Origin: Dyadobacter sp. 3J3
Lineage (GTDB): Bacteria > Bacteroidota > Bacteroidia > Cytophagales > Spirosomataceae
Length of the DNA stretch: 64,000 bases
Assembly: GCF_009801115.1 (NCBI RefSeq)
Contig: NZ_VTOL01000002.1
Coordinates: forward strand, 434,001-498,000
Direction: 5' to 3'
Part shown: positions 1-9,384 of the stretch, piece by piece
Layout of the letters: the number at the start of each line of letters is the position of its first letter
How positions within the stretch are numbered: position 1 is the first letter of the stretch
Translations under genes and position numbers: made by a program
Notes under the pieces: model-generated
Databases searched by the model: none
Seen by the model: the letters and a program-made list of their open reading frames with translations, nothing else
Told to the model about the DNA's origin: nothing

Positions 1-1196
1 AAAGTAGCATAGGCTGCGCCCATTACACCTAGTCTGCCTATGAAAAAGTAATTCAAAATCAAATTTAGGGACGCTGTTCCGAGAACTACCAGAAAAGTTA
101 AACGCGTTTTTCCAATAGAATCAAGAATATTACCGAACTGACGGCCATACGGTATTAGTAAGCAATAAAGTAGCGTAACCTGCAAAAGAGGAATGGAGTC
201 ATTGTATTTTTCCCCGGCAATGGTAGTTATAACAATACCCGAGAATAAGTATAGAAAAATTACTACGGGCAAGACCAGAGCCAAGGTGGTTCCGACAGAT
301 TTTTCATATAAATATTTCACCGCAGAAGTCCCATCCACCTCCATCCTTTTAGCACTTTGAGGGAAAACAATAGTCGCAATCGCATTTCCCGGAATATCGA
401 TTAGGTTCGTTATACGTACTGCGATATTAAATGCGCCCGACGCGGCCGGGGACAACATCGCACCAAGCATCATCTGGTCAATGGTATTGGATAACAATGA
501 GCTGATCAAGGTTCCAAAAGCATATTTACCATAGCCAAATAATTTATTAACCCAGCTTCTGCTTAGTTGAATAGACAGAGCTAAGTTGTGACGTACGAAG
601 CTGAAAGCTATAAGCATGGCTACAAGTGCACTAAACATTTGAACCCAGACCAGATATATTAATTTTACCTCAAACGAAAAAATGTAGCAAATTAGAATAA
701 AGCAAAAGAAAGATGCCTGTTTGATTAAACCAGCTATAAAAATCCCGTTATAACGAAGATTGGCTTGCTCAACGGCGTTAAACTGAGCCTGTGCACCGGA
801 GAATAAATAGATTACAGTATAAAAATAGAGTAAAGAAGTAAGCTGAGGCGAGTTCCACAATTTGCTCAAAAAGGGCGCAAAAATAAATATTGCTGCAACT
901 GAAATTAATGAAACCACACCACTTATTGCAAAGGATGCAGTGGTAATATCCTTATGATGTTCCTTATCAGACGACGAAATAAATTTGATCAGAGCATTCT
1001 GAATCAGTCCGCTTCTTATCGCCTCAAGAATCGTAAAGGTGGACATAAAAAGAGTCCACACACCAAAATCATTTTTTGATAGTACTCTAACCAGCACGTA
1101 AAAACTGGCAAAGCCAAAAAATACTCCGGAAAAATTTTGAATGATATTGATGAAGCCGGATTTTATCCAGTAATGATCCTTTTTTTTATCTTCCAT
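1..1196 (-). CDS. Polysaccharide flippase (Wzx/RfbX-like), 3' end cut by window
   Basis: I translated this by hand on the minus strand from the ATG at 1196; the reading frame stays open to base 1, giving about 398 codons, so only the C-terminus is missing. The product is a string of hydrophobic helices separated by short polar loops, beginning with a polar Met-Glu-Asp-Lys leader, as in polytopic lipid-linked oligosaccharide flippases of the MOP superfamily. The motif FGYGKYAFGTLISS and the following asparagine/aspartate-rich loop resemble the second flippase in this locus (2325-3662), which suggests the same family. The start shares one base with the stop of the preceding gene (TAATG), so the two are translationally coupled. 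Expected role is export of the repeat unit across the inner membrane. Family assignment is fairly secure; substrate is unknown. Confidence 0.8.
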   Translation of the reverse strand, partial: MEDKKKDHYWIKSGFINIIQNFSGVFFGFASFYVLVRVLSKNDFGVWTLFMSTFTILEAIRSGLIQNALIKFISSSDKEHHKDITTASFAISGVVSLISVAAIFIFAPFLSKLWNSPQLTSLLYFYTVIYLFSGAQAQFNAVEQANLRYNGIFIAGLIKQASFFCFILICYIFSFEVKLIYLVWVQMFSALVAMLIAFSFVRHNLALSIQLSRSWVNKLFGYGKYAFGTLISSLLSNTIDQMMLGAMLSPAASGAFNIAVRITNLIDIPGNAIATIVFPQSAKRMEVDGTSAVKYLYEKSVGTTLALVLPVVIFLYLFSGIVITTIAGEKYNDSIPLLQVTLLYCLLIPYGRQFGNILDSIGKTRLTFLVVLGTASLNLILNYFFIGRLGVMGAAYAT

Positions 1197-2161
1197 TATT
1201 CCTGAAAAACCTTAACCATATCTTCATTAATATATTTTATCACTTCCTCATCCGACTTTGCATGTAATATCCTGGCTCCGGAAAATTGGGGATATAATTT
1301 ATGGAAACAGTCAAAATGGTGTTCAGGACCTTTTTTCGATAAAATGAGATTGGTGCCACCAAAATAGCTGGCCAATGTGGCGGTACCTCCGTGAATGGAA
1401 ATAAACATACTGGCATTGGCATAAACCATCAATTGCATATGATTAAAGTTATTTGCTCCAGCTTTATTTTCCTTAAAAAGATTTTCCATTAGAATAACGT
1501 CTGGATGCTCTTTTTCAAGCCATGCGTATTCGTCCATATCATAAATATCACTATTATCCATTGTGATATTTTGTGGTTTTGGACGGTTGTATATTATAGT
1601 ATAGCTATCCTTTAATTTTTCAATCATATACGCCAGCACCTCGACACTGTAAAAACTGACTGGCGGCCCATCCCACTCCATATTATATCGATTTGCTATA
1701 ATGAGAATTGGTTTATAGTATACATAAACATCGTTTTTGTATATTTCTTTTAATGGTACGGGAAGCCATTTTTTCATATCATAATCCTGGCTGTACAAGA
1801 TCCTCGGCATTTCGAAGTTATAATTTCCTTCATTTGATCTGGTCTCAAAAACTTCCTTATGATCTGGAGAAAAGAAATACAACTCCTTTGTATATTTCGA
1901 TGAAGATGTACTTTTTAACGTTCCGTTTTTATAATGCCAATAGGCAAAAGGCAGTACAAACTGCAATTCAGGAGCGAATTCCCCATGAAATGACAAATCT
2001 TTGTATTTAATTTTAGCTATATAATCTTTGAAAAGATATTTCAACTGCACCAGTTTGCAATAATACGTATGGCGGTAATAATATCTGACATCAATTGTAA
2101 ATTGCCCGTGCCTAACCAATACAACAAGGCTTAAAAACTTATTTAGTAATTTTTCTATCAT
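1196..2161 (-). CDS. Putative glycosyltransferase / polysaccharide biosynthesis protein
   Basis: The open frame begins with GTG at 2167, but the ATG at 2161 (MIEKLLNKF) is the more likely start, giving 321 residues. It is soluble with a hydrophobic first segment. The C-terminal third has a Rossmann-like block, ISIHGGTATLASYFGG, followed by conserved-looking GPEHHFD, similar in style to GT61/DUF563-type transferases where a His-Gly-rich loop lies in the nucleotide-sugar site. That assignment is inference from pattern only. The gene is sandwiched between two flippases on the same strand and overlaps the downstream flippase start by one base, so a role in building the exported glycan is likely. 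No signal peptide is apparent. Confidence 0.55.
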   Translation of the reverse strand: MIEKLLNKFLSLVVLVRHGQFTIDVRYYYRHTYYCKLVQLKYLFKDYIAKIKYKDLSFHGEFAPELQFVLPFAYWHYKNGTLKSTSSSKYTKELYFFSPDHKEVFETRSNEGNYNFEMPRILYSQDYDMKKWLPVPLKEIYKNDVYVYYKPILIIANRYNMEWDGPPVSFYSVEVLAYMIEKLKDSYTIIYNRPKPQNITMDNSDIYDMDEYAWLEKEHPDVILMENLFKENKAGANNFNHMQLMVYANASMFISIHGGTATLASYFGGTNLILSKKGPEHHFDCFHKLYPQFSGARILHAKSDEEVIKYINEDMVKVFQE

Positions 2162-2324
2162 CGACACAACATCAATATAACAACGTTCCGAATCGCCTTC
2201 CTAAAAAGAGCTATTATTCTTAATAAATTGTAGAATTAATTTGTAATATATAAAATAAATAAATGCCATTAGATCATAAACAATAAATTGTCCCGGCAAC
2301 TTGATTTTACTCAGCACATTCCGA

Positions 2325-3662
2325 CTATTGTACAAATTTCATCCAGTAGAATTTAACCATTTGTATAGCTTCAACGTATCCCGTCACCAATACATCTCTG
2401 ATTTTAAAAGGATAAAATCGGTTTAGTCCCCAATAACCAACGAGTACTCCAATGAGCGTAGGTACCACACCGGCGGTAGCAACTCCATAAATATTTCCAG
2501 TTAGAAAAATACCTAAAAAAGAAGCCGAAACACTTCCCGCGAGCATAAAGAGAACCTTAATGAAATTAATTTTAGGCTGGTGAATTACGTCAAGTGTTAA
2601 TCCAAAAAATCTGTCCAGGGGATATAAAAGGGCGAATGTCATGAATAACCTCATTATATTTGCGGCTTCGGTATTTACATATTTGCTTCCGCCGATTATC
2701 AAAATGGCAACATCAGCAAGAATAACCACTGCTATGCATGCCGGAATAAGTACAATGGTTATCAAGCCTGTGTATTTTTTCATAATATCAATTACCGTCT
2801 TTTTATCACCGGCATTGTATGCGGCAGAAAGTTCGGGCATCCCGGTTGCGGCAAAACTGCGTAAGGGTATTTCAACAATTTCCATCAACCGTTGACCCAA
2901 ATTAAATATTGCCAATGCGGCCGGCCCAAGCATAAAATTTATAATCATGGTATTGGAAGTACCAAAAAGATTTGAACTTAATGTAGTACCAACGCTAAAC
3001 TTTCCAAAGTCATAAATTTCCCTGATTCCTGCCTTTGTTCTCTTCCGAAACCAAGAAATTTTCGACCAACCTATCAGGATGGTAAATAAACTTGTTAAAG
3101 CTGCCCCGGCAAGATATGCGTAAATTATATTTTGAAGATTTGCGGTTTGGGTGAAGGCCATAATGATCACCAATACTATAAAAATTCCCTGACTCAAAAA
3201 ACGGATACAAAGCAACTGATCAAAGCGCTGTTCGGCCTGTACAACACATGAAGCCAGAAAAGAGGGTAACGAAGCCACATAGATAATGCCGAACCATTCA
3301 ACAAAAAGCGCAAGCGAAGGATTTTTCAAATAAGGCAGAAGAAAATAGGCAGGTACGTTAAGAATAACCAATATCAAAGTAATAGCTCCTCCGACAAACC
3401 ATGCTGATCCTGTGATTTCCAATTTTCTGTTTTCGGAAGATCCGGCATAAAATTTGATAAAAGCTGTGGTCAAAAATCCTGATCGAAACGTATCGACCAA
3501 CAGAAGAATTGAAAGAAAAAACACCCACATTCCTATACTCGCTACCGGCAAAGCTCTGTAAAGAATAATCATGTTCAGCATGCCCAATACTGACATTACT
3601 CCATTACCGGCCAAAGAAAGAAAATGTTTATTTTTAAGTTTTTGTAAAAGTTCAAATGCCAT
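2325..3662 (-). CDS. Polysaccharide flippase (Wzx-like, MOP superfamily)
   Basis: The 445-residue product is almost entirely membrane helices (about a dozen), the usual size for Wzx/O-antigen translocases. It opens with a short amphipathic leader followed by LAGNGVMSVLGMLNMIILYRALP, typical of the first helix pair of this family, and carries the mid-protein signature FGKFSVGTTLSSNLFGTSNT. It should move undecaprenyl-linked glycan repeat units from the cytoplasmic to the periplasmic face of the inner membrane. About 160 bases separate it from the upstream end of the next gene in the same direction. Having two different flippase genes in one locus is noteworthy: either two glycans are made or one gene was acquired later. 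Confidence 0.85.
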   Translation of the reverse strand: MAFELLQKLKNKHFLSLAGNGVMSVLGMLNMIILYRALPVASIGMWVFFLSILLLVDTFRSGFLTTAFIKFYAGSSENRKLEITGSAWFVGGAITLILVILNVPAYFLLPYLKNPSLALFVEWFGIIYVASLPSFLASCVVQAEQRFDQLLCIRFLSQGIFIVLVIIMAFTQTANLQNIIYAYLAGAALTSLFTILIGWSKISWFRKRTKAGIREIYDFGKFSVGTTLSSNLFGTSNTMIINFMLGPAALAIFNLGQRLMEIVEIPLRSFAATGMPELSAAYNAGDKKTVIDIMKKYTGLITIVLIPACIAVVILADVAILIIGGSKYVNTEAANIMRLFMTFALLYPLDRFFGLTLDVIHQPKINFIKVLFMLAGSVSASFLGIFLTGNIYGVATAGVVPTLIGVLVGYWGLNRFYPFKIRDVLVTGYVEAIQMVKFYWMKFVQ

Positions 3663-3904
3663 TTAACGCTGAGTAAGACTTATGTAATAAGTGAGGGAAA
3701 GGTACGTCAAAAAACGTTTTTTTACTATAAATGTTAACCAAAAATAAATTACACGATAAGATTAACTATTTTGCAATGTGATTTAGAATAACTGCTACAA
3801 AAGAAGTTATTTTACGCTATTAATTAGTCAACATATGTCTAAAAGATTTACCACTCAGTAAAAACTTATATTATTTTCTCAACGTCAGCATTATTTTTCC
3901 CGAT

Positions 3905-4774
3905 ATGAGTTTATTTGGTTTACCTAAATGGATTGCGCCCCATCTTTTTAAGAATAAGAAATTTCAGGATTTAACCAGTCAGGAAATCTCTGCACTAAAA
4001 AATTCAATCAGCTTTTTCAAAGAAGAAACTCCGGATGTATCTGTTGTGATACCCGCCTGGAATGAAGAAAATAATATATACAGAACGCTCTCTTCTATTT
4101 CGGCCAGTTCGACAAAATACAAGGTTGAGCTTGTTGTAATAAACAATAATTCTACGGACGGCACTCAAAATGTACTTGACAATCTGGGAGTTATTAATTA
4201 TATGCAGCGCGAGCAGGGAACTCCTTTCGCCAGACAGATGGGTTTGGACCTTGCCAAAGGCAAATATCATCTATGTGCTGATTCCGACACTTTTTATCCC
4301 CCTGACTGGATTGATTGCATGGTAGAACCCATGGTCAAAAATGAAGGTATTACCGGAGTTTATGGCAATTATGCATTTATTCCTCCGCAGGAAAATGGGC
4401 GCTTTGGTCTTTGGGTATATGAAAAAATGGCACGGGTTATGATTGAAATCCGTAAAAAAAATAGAGAGTATCTTAATGTTTATGGATTTAATATGGGTTT
4501 TATTACCGAAGTTGGCCGGACAACAGGAGGTTTTAAAGTGAGCGGATCGAGAATTTACGCCAACATTGTGGGCAGTGACTATGAAAATGAAGCAGAGGAC
4601 GGCCGCATGGCATTAAATCTTAAAAAAGCAGGAAATTTGAAAATGGTGACAAGTTCCAAAGCTACTGTATATACATCACCAAGGCGCCTGCTGGATGATG
4701 GCAGTATTACAAATGCCTTTATAAATCGGGTAAAAAGGCAATTAAAGGCAATACGTAACTACCTATCCAAATAA
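3905..4774 (+). CDS. Glycosyltransferase family 2 (GT-A fold)
   Basis: This 289-residue protein has a clear GT2 core from about residue 42: VSVVIPAWNEENNI, then VVINNNSTDGT, then the DxD metal/nucleotide motif in CADSDTFYPPDW, and an acidic EAEDGRMAL segment that supplies the catalytic base region. It lacks membrane helices except for a weakly hydrophobic N-terminal stretch. It is the first of three + strand transferases, 12 bases before the next start, and is divergent from the flippase at 3662. It should transfer a sugar from a nucleotide donor onto the growing lipid-linked glycan; donor and acceptor cannot be told from sequence. Confidence 0.88.
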   Translation: MSLFGLPKWIAPHLFKNKKFQDLTSQEISALKNSISFFKEETPDVSVVIPAWNEENNIYRTLSSISASSTKYKVELVVINNNSTDGTQNVLDNLGVINYMQREQGTPFARQMGLDLAKGKYHLCADSDTFYPPDWIDCMVEPMVKNEGITGVYGNYAFIPPQENGRFGLWVYEKMARVMIEIRKKNREYLNVYGFNMGFITEVGRTTGGFKVSGSRIYANIVGSDYENEAEDGRMALNLKKAGNLKMVTSSKATVYTSPRRLLDDGSITNAFINRVKRQLKAIRNYLSK

Positions 4775-4786
4775 CTAAATTAACCC

Positions 4787-5563
4787 ATGGATTATATTTT
4801 TCCAGATACTACTTTGCTTATAACGCACTACAACAGAAGCGGATCGCTGGAACGCTTGTTGTCAACCTTTGAAAGTCTAAACTGCAAATTTTACGAAATT
4901 GTAGTTTCAGATGATGGCAGTCGCCCAGAACATTTAAATAAAGTTGTTGCTATGAAAGATCGTTTTAAGTTTAACTTAGTAACTACGCCAATTAATAAAG
5001 GACTTGGTAATAATATTAATAAAGGGCAGGACATGGTACGGTCACTCTATACCTTGTATGTTCAAGAGGATTTTCAACCGTCAGATATTTTTCCAATTCA
5101 TTTTGAAAATGCTCTCACCTTTATGCATAATGATTCAAATCTGGATATAATAAGATTTTATGCGTACTTTATTTATCCAAATTTAAAACCTTTCAAAAAA
5201 GGTTTTTCAGAAATGATATTTTCAAAATGGGACATGAATCATATTAAATTTTATTATTACAGCGATCATCCACATTTACGGCGCAGCAATTTTTTAGATA
5301 AATTTGGTAGATATCCTGAGGGATTAGATGTAAACGTTACGGAGTATAAAATGGCAATTAGTTTCTTGAAAAAAAAAGGTAAAGGCCTGTTTTATAACGA
5401 GTTTACAACATTATTTTATCAAAAAAATTCACCAGATGAACCTAGCACTTTCGAAAGGCCAGATTGGAAATTAAGTAAAAATCCATTGGTAGTTATTTCA
5501 AGAATTTTTTATCTGCGTTTCCGATGGTTAAAAAACACTTTAGATCTGGCATTAGCGAAATAG
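4787..5563 (+). CDS. Glycosyltransferase family 2, tandem paralogue 1
   Basis: The 258-residue product begins with LLITHYNRSGSLERLL and VVSDDGS, the nucleotide-binding start of a GT2 fold. The position of the usual DxD is taken by LYVQEDF, and a SDHPHLRR block follows that is shared exactly with the next gene. It is clearly a paralogue of the adjacent 5581-6348 product: large parts, including NKGLGNNINKGQD and YVQEDF, are identical. It starts 12 bases after the previous stop and ends 17 bases before its paralogue, so the three genes are probably one transcript. The sugar specificity is unknown. Confidence 0.85.
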   Translation: MDYIFPDTTLLITHYNRSGSLERLLSTFESLNCKFYEIVVSDDGSRPEHLNKVVAMKDRFKFNLVTTPINKGLGNNINKGQDMVRSLYTLYVQEDFQPSDIFPIHFENALTFMHNDSNLDIIRFYAYFIYPNLKPFKKGFSEMIFSKWDMNHIKFYYYSDHPHLRRSNFLDKFGRYPEGLDVNVTEYKMAISFLKKKGKGLFYNEFTTLFYQKNSPDEPSTFERPDWKLSKNPLVVISRIFYLRFRWLKNTLDLALAK

Positions 5564-5580
5564 AATGGCTTTGATACACT

Positions 5581-6348
5581 ATGAAAAATAAATATTTTTT
5601 TAAGCAGGTCACACTACTTGTTACGCATTATAACAGAAGCCAATCATTAGAGCAACTTTTAAAATCATTTAGAGATCTGAATTGTAATTTTGAAGAAATA
5701 GTTGTTTCTGACGACGGAAGTAAGGAAGAGCATCTTGATGTCTTAAAATCGTTACAGCAGAATTATAATTTTCGTCTCGTTACAACCACCAGAAACAAAG
5801 GCCTCGGTAATAACATTAATAAGGGCCAGGATATAGTTACAACACCTCTAACTTTATACGTTCAGGAAGACTTCACTCCTACCGCAATCTTTCCTGAGCG
5901 TTTTGAAAAATGTGTGAAGCTGATTACTAAGAAAAAAGAACTGGATGTTATACGGTTTTATGCATATTTTGAATATCCCTATTTAAAAAATCCAGAGGAT
6001 GGTTTTTATGAAATGGACTTCAAATTATGGAAGCCTGGTTACAAAAAATTCTATGTATATAGTGATCATCCACATTTGAGAAGAACCAATTTTTTTGAAA
6101 AATTCGGTCGTTATATTGAAGGACAAAAAGGTGATGTTACGGAATATGGCATGATGATGTCTTTTCTTAAAAATAAAGGGAAGGCCTTGTTTTATAAAGA
6201 TTTCACAGGCCTGTTTATCCAAAAAAACTCAGAGGCTGAACCTAGTACAATGAAAAGGAATATATGGCGTGAAAGCGATAATTTTGTAATTTCTCAAATG
6301 AGACATTTATACCGTCACTTAAAATTCAATATTGATTTTTTGAAATAA
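5581..6348 (+). CDS. Glycosyltransferase family 2, tandem paralogue 2
   Basis: This 255-residue protein aligns along its full length with its upstream neighbour, sharing LLVTHYNRS, VVSDDGS, NKGLGNNINKGQD, LYVQEDF, SDHPHLRR and EPST in the same order and spacing, so the pair arose by tandem duplication. The differences are concentrated between those blocks, which is compatible with changed acceptor or donor use after duplication. It is the last gene of the + strand transferase trio and is convergent with the GT4 gene, whose stop lies 17 bases away; no strong hairpin is seen in that gap. Confidence 0.85.
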   Translation: MKNKYFFKQVTLLVTHYNRSQSLEQLLKSFRDLNCNFEEIVVSDDGSKEEHLDVLKSLQQNYNFRLVTTTRNKGLGNNINKGQDIVTTPLTLYVQEDFTPTAIFPERFEKCVKLITKKKELDVIRFYAYFEYPYLKNPEDGFYEMDFKLWKPGYKKFYVYSDHPHLRRTNFFEKFGRYIEGQKGDVTEYGMMMSFLKNKGKALFYKDFTGLFIQKNSEAEPSTMKRNIWRESDNFVISQMRHLYRHLKFNIDFLK

Positions 6349-6365
6349 TCTGAGCGAGTTTACGA

Positions 6366-7544
6366 CTATAAAAACGTGTAAATAGCCTTATTTATTTCAT
6401 TTACGCTATTTTCCCATGTATGGGAACTTGCAAAATCACGTCGCTCTTGTGTCTTTTTATCTGAGTTTTCTTTCAAAGCAAGCTCAATGAGTGCGATATA
6501 TTCTTCTTTGGTTTTTCCAAGATAGACATGTTCCGAAAAAACATTCATTGCATCCGTTTTTGTCGCTACGGTTGGTTTTCCTACTGCAAGATATTCATCG
6601 ATTTTTCGGGGATAGTTCCCGATTGTAACCTCATTTAAAAGCTGAGGATTTATACAAACATCAAATGAATTGATATAAGCCGGTAATTCTTCAAGATTTC
6701 TTGATCCGGTAAAAATCACATTAGACAACTTGTGTAAATCACTTTTCAGAAATTCCTTGTCCTCCGGGCCGACCAGTACAATTGTCCAATCAGGTCTCGT
6801 AACAGCGATGTGATGTAATAAATCCAGATCCAGTCTCAGACTTTGTAAGGCACCAACATAACCAATTCTTGGCCCTTTAACAGAAACCATATCTTTGGGA
6901 ACCCTCGAATTTATACCTTCCAGAAAAATATCAAGGTCGCATCCCTGGCCTACGTAATATGATTGAGCATTATATTTTTTGCAATAATCTGCCAGATAGG
7001 TAGAATTTGCAACACATACGTCACTTTTAGAAATTAATATGGGCTCAAAGATTTTCCCATGTCTTTTCCAGTAATCCACCGCTAGCATATAGTCGCGTGA
7101 ATAATAAATAGAAAGTTTGGGCATTAAAAAATCTTTCAGATAAAAACTCCGAAAGATATCATTGTCATTAAAATGAATAAAGTCTTGAAAATCAAGTTGG
7201 CTTAATGCTGTTTGAATACTTTTGGCAAATGTCCTGTTATTCCATTTGTTGAGTATATCAAAAATAAAGTCTGACGGAATCCAGTTTATTGACTCAATCA
7301 ATTTGTCGGGATAAAAGACCCACAGATTCTCCTGGATTTTCTCCAGACCATTCTGCTTTTTGTTAATTACATCACGACGTTTTGTGACTTTTGGATCGTT
7401 TTTACGGCGCCATAAGCTAATGCTGTCCAGAGGAGAATTGACATACAAAACTCTGTTATTCTTACTAAATTCCAGAGCAATGTTCTTGCAATTACTTCCA
7501 ATTTCTACATCCCACGCTTGTTGACCGGTAATAACTATATCCAT
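6366..7544 (-). CDS. Glycosyltransferase family 4 (GT-B fold)
   Basis: The 392-residue product has the two Rossmann halves of a GT-B enzyme. The N-half begins MDIVITGQQAW with an acceptor-side domain; the C-half starts near residue 220 with GPRIGYVGAL and contains IVLVGPEDKEF, VIFTGSRNLEELPAYI and the donor-binding segment KIDEYLAVGKPTVAT, where a Glu-x7-Glu-like motif would usually sit. No membrane helix is visible. It is on the same strand as, and about 160 bases downstream of, the O-antigen ligase gene, so it may be the last gene of the exopolysaccharide operon or have its own promoter in that gap. Substrates are unknown. Confidence 0.85.
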   Translation of the reverse strand: MDIVITGQQAWDVEIGSNCKNIALEFSKNNRVLYVNSPLDSISLWRRKNDPKVTKRRDVINKKQNGLEKIQENLWVFYPDKLIESINWIPSDFIFDILNKWNNRTFAKSIQTALSQLDFQDFIHFNDNDIFRSFYLKDFLMPKLSIYYSRDYMLAVDYWKRHGKIFEPILISKSDVCVANSTYLADYCKKYNAQSYYVGQGCDLDIFLEGINSRVPKDMVSVKGPRIGYVGALQSLRLDLDLLHHIAVTRPDWTIVLVGPEDKEFLKSDLHKLSNVIFTGSRNLEELPAYINSFDVCINPQLLNEVTIGNYPRKIDEYLAVGKPTVATKTDAMNVFSEHVYLGKTKEEYIALIELALKENSDKKTQERRDFASSHTWENSVNEINKAIYTFL

Positions 7545-7701
7545 ACTTTAAAGCTACTGATAATAACCAAATTTAGAATTGAAATTTAGAAGAAATATTA
7601 CAAATTCCGATAAACTAATTCGAAATACTGTAATGGAAAAGAAATTCCGGATTGACATTTTCAAAATAGTATTCTAAATCCTCTTAATGAGCAACAAGAC
7701 G

Positions 7702-9225
7702 TCATACATTTAATAAATGTAGTTGCTTTTTCTTTTTGGCAATTTCTTTTCTATCTAATATTCCAACCACGTTTATCAGAGCCATGCATACTGAAAAGTA
7801 TATATTAGCTGGAAACTGAACCAGGGCTTCCTGTGGATAATTCCCGATATTATAGGCAAAAATCATTAAAAGAAGGCAGAGACAATAGACTTTTAATTCC
7901 GGATTTTGAATGGAATAATAATTATTGATACCCACTCTCATAATCGTAAACATCAGACAACAAAAAATAAACAGACCAACCCAGCCTAACTCCACCGCAA
8001 CCCTGACATAACCGCTATCCGGTGGAAATTTCGCCAGATAAGAATTGGGTGCGAAACGCACTCCCCAAGTTCCAACCGCACCAAGTCCTCCCCCAATAGG
8101 ATGAGACAAAATATAGGGTTGAATTCTTTTCTGGTTGTTTTTCCTGACGTTGAAGGAAGCATCGTCCGAAGGCTTAAAAGCAGATTGAAATCTCACCAAA
8201 GTCTGATTTCCGGTGGGTATGAAAATTAAAAATACCATGATCAGCAACGCCGCAGAGCCTATGAAAAGCATTTTCCTGCTGAACTTCAATATAAACAAAA
8301 ACCCTAAACTGGCAGGTACTAAGACATATGCACCTCTGGTTCCGGAAAAAAGCATTGCTGATATGAACAGGATCACCAGAATTCCCAATATTACTTTCTT
8401 CCAGGTTTTAAAAGGGCCCGTCATCAATCCTATACATAACATACTGCTTACAACCATGTGATATGAGAAGGAAACAGGGTCGGAAAAGATAGAAAATTTA
8501 CGCCAGTGACCTGCTATAAAAAGCAACTCGCTTATCATCGGATCCGAGTGGAGATATTCATCTTCTGCTGCGGAAAATCCGATAAATTCCTGCTTGAAGC
8601 CATACAAGGCACCTATCAAAGCCAACAACAGCCATAATTTCAGAATAAGGCGGATAAAACTAATTGTATTTATCTGATAAACAAATACGAAATACATCAG
8701 CATGACAATAGCAACGGCGCGGATCGTATAGACCCAGGCCAATCTGGATTCTGCTGTTGGATTTGCAACTTCGATAAAATTGAAAAATACCCAGATCAAA
8801 ATCATGGTACTAATCGGTCCTTTCACAACTCCCCAGTCTTTATTTTTTTTCTGAGATATGAAAAAACCGAGCATTAGTAAAAATTCAACAACATCTACCG
8901 CTGTACCCCAGGGAACATCCAATCCAAGACGGATGAGAGAGAAAACGAAAACCGCGAGGATAAGTAAAAATATGATGCCGAATTTTGGATAAACTACAAT
9001 ACAGTATAGTGCAGTAACTCCAAGCAAAAAGACAATAATTCCCAATCCGGCTTTGACACCATAGAAGGTGGTAGCAACTCCAATACCCAGAGACAAAGTC
9101 AGCAGAAAAAACATTCCAAAAAGATTCGTGAGTTTTTCATCCCAAAAAATCTCCCGAATCTTTGCTTTCAAAGATTTCTTGCTTCCCGATACCTGATACT
9201 CTGAAGATGTCGAATGAATATCCAC
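7702..9225 (-). CDS. O-antigen ligase / polymerase family membrane protein (Wzy/WaaL-like)
   Basis: The 507-residue product has an N-terminal cytoplasmic tail of about 35 residues and then many membrane helices. Diagnostic features of the Wzy_C/O-antigen ligase family are FSGTRGAY near the middle, a large periplasmic loop with HPIGGGLGAVGT, and the following DSGYVRVAVELGWVGL helix. It would polymerise repeat units or ligate the glycan to a carrier at the periplasmic face. The start is GTG at 9225, directly abutting the TAG stop of the small upstream gene (TAG then GTG, no gap). The next in-frame Met lies in the first helix, so GTG is the only sensible start and coupling with the small gene is likely. 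Confidence 0.87.
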   Translation of the reverse strand: MDIHSTSSEYQVSGSKKSLKAKIREIFWDEKLTNLFGMFFLLTLSLGIGVATTFYGVKAGLGIIVFLLGVTALYCIVVYPKFGIIFLLILAVFVFSLIRLGLDVPWGTAVDVVEFLLMLGFFISQKKNKDWGVVKGPISTMILIWVFFNFIEVANPTAESRLAWVYTIRAVAIVMLMYFVFVYQINTISFIRLILKLWLLLALIGALYGFKQEFIGFSAAEDEYLHSDPMISELLFIAGHWRKFSIFSDPVSFSYHMVVSSMLCIGLMTGPFKTWKKVILGILVILFISAMLFSGTRGAYVLVPASLGFLFILKFSRKMLFIGSAALLIMVFLIFIPTGNQTLVRFQSAFKPSDDASFNVRKNNQKRIQPYILSHPIGGGLGAVGTWGVRFAPNSYLAKFPPDSGYVRVAVELGWVGLFIFCCLMFTIMRVGINNYYSIQNPELKVYCLCLLLMIFAYNIGNYPQEALVQFPANIYFSVCMALINVVGILDRKEIAKKKKQLHLLNV

Positions 9226-9372
9226 CTATAAAAATAATATTTTAAAGAAAAAGAAAAATACACTGACGAAGGCAATTCCCAAAGCAACTTTTCTGGTCGT
9301 CTTTTCTAATGGTGACAAATGTTTAAAAGTAATTTCTTCCGCTTTTTCTTTCTTTACCGGATATGTTTTCAT
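9226..9372 (-). CDS. 48-residue single-helix membrane protein in the exopolysaccharide operon
   Basis: This gene was found by reading the 160-base gap between two operon members. From ATG at 9372 the frame runs 48 codons to TAG at 9226-9228. The product starts MKTYPVKKEKAEEI, continues with a lysine-rich cytoplasmic part, and ends in one helix made almost only of Val, Ile and Phe (VFFFFFKILFL at the C-terminus). The start is 12 bases after the previous stop and the stop abuts the GTG of the ligase gene, so spacing on both sides is that of a real operon gene. No function is known to me; a small assembly or stability factor for the neighbouring membrane enzymes is possible. Confidence 0.65.
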   Translation of the reverse strand: MKTYPVKKEKAEEITFKHLSPLEKTTRKVALGIAFVSVFFFFFKILFL

Positions 9373-9384
9373 AATCAATATAAA

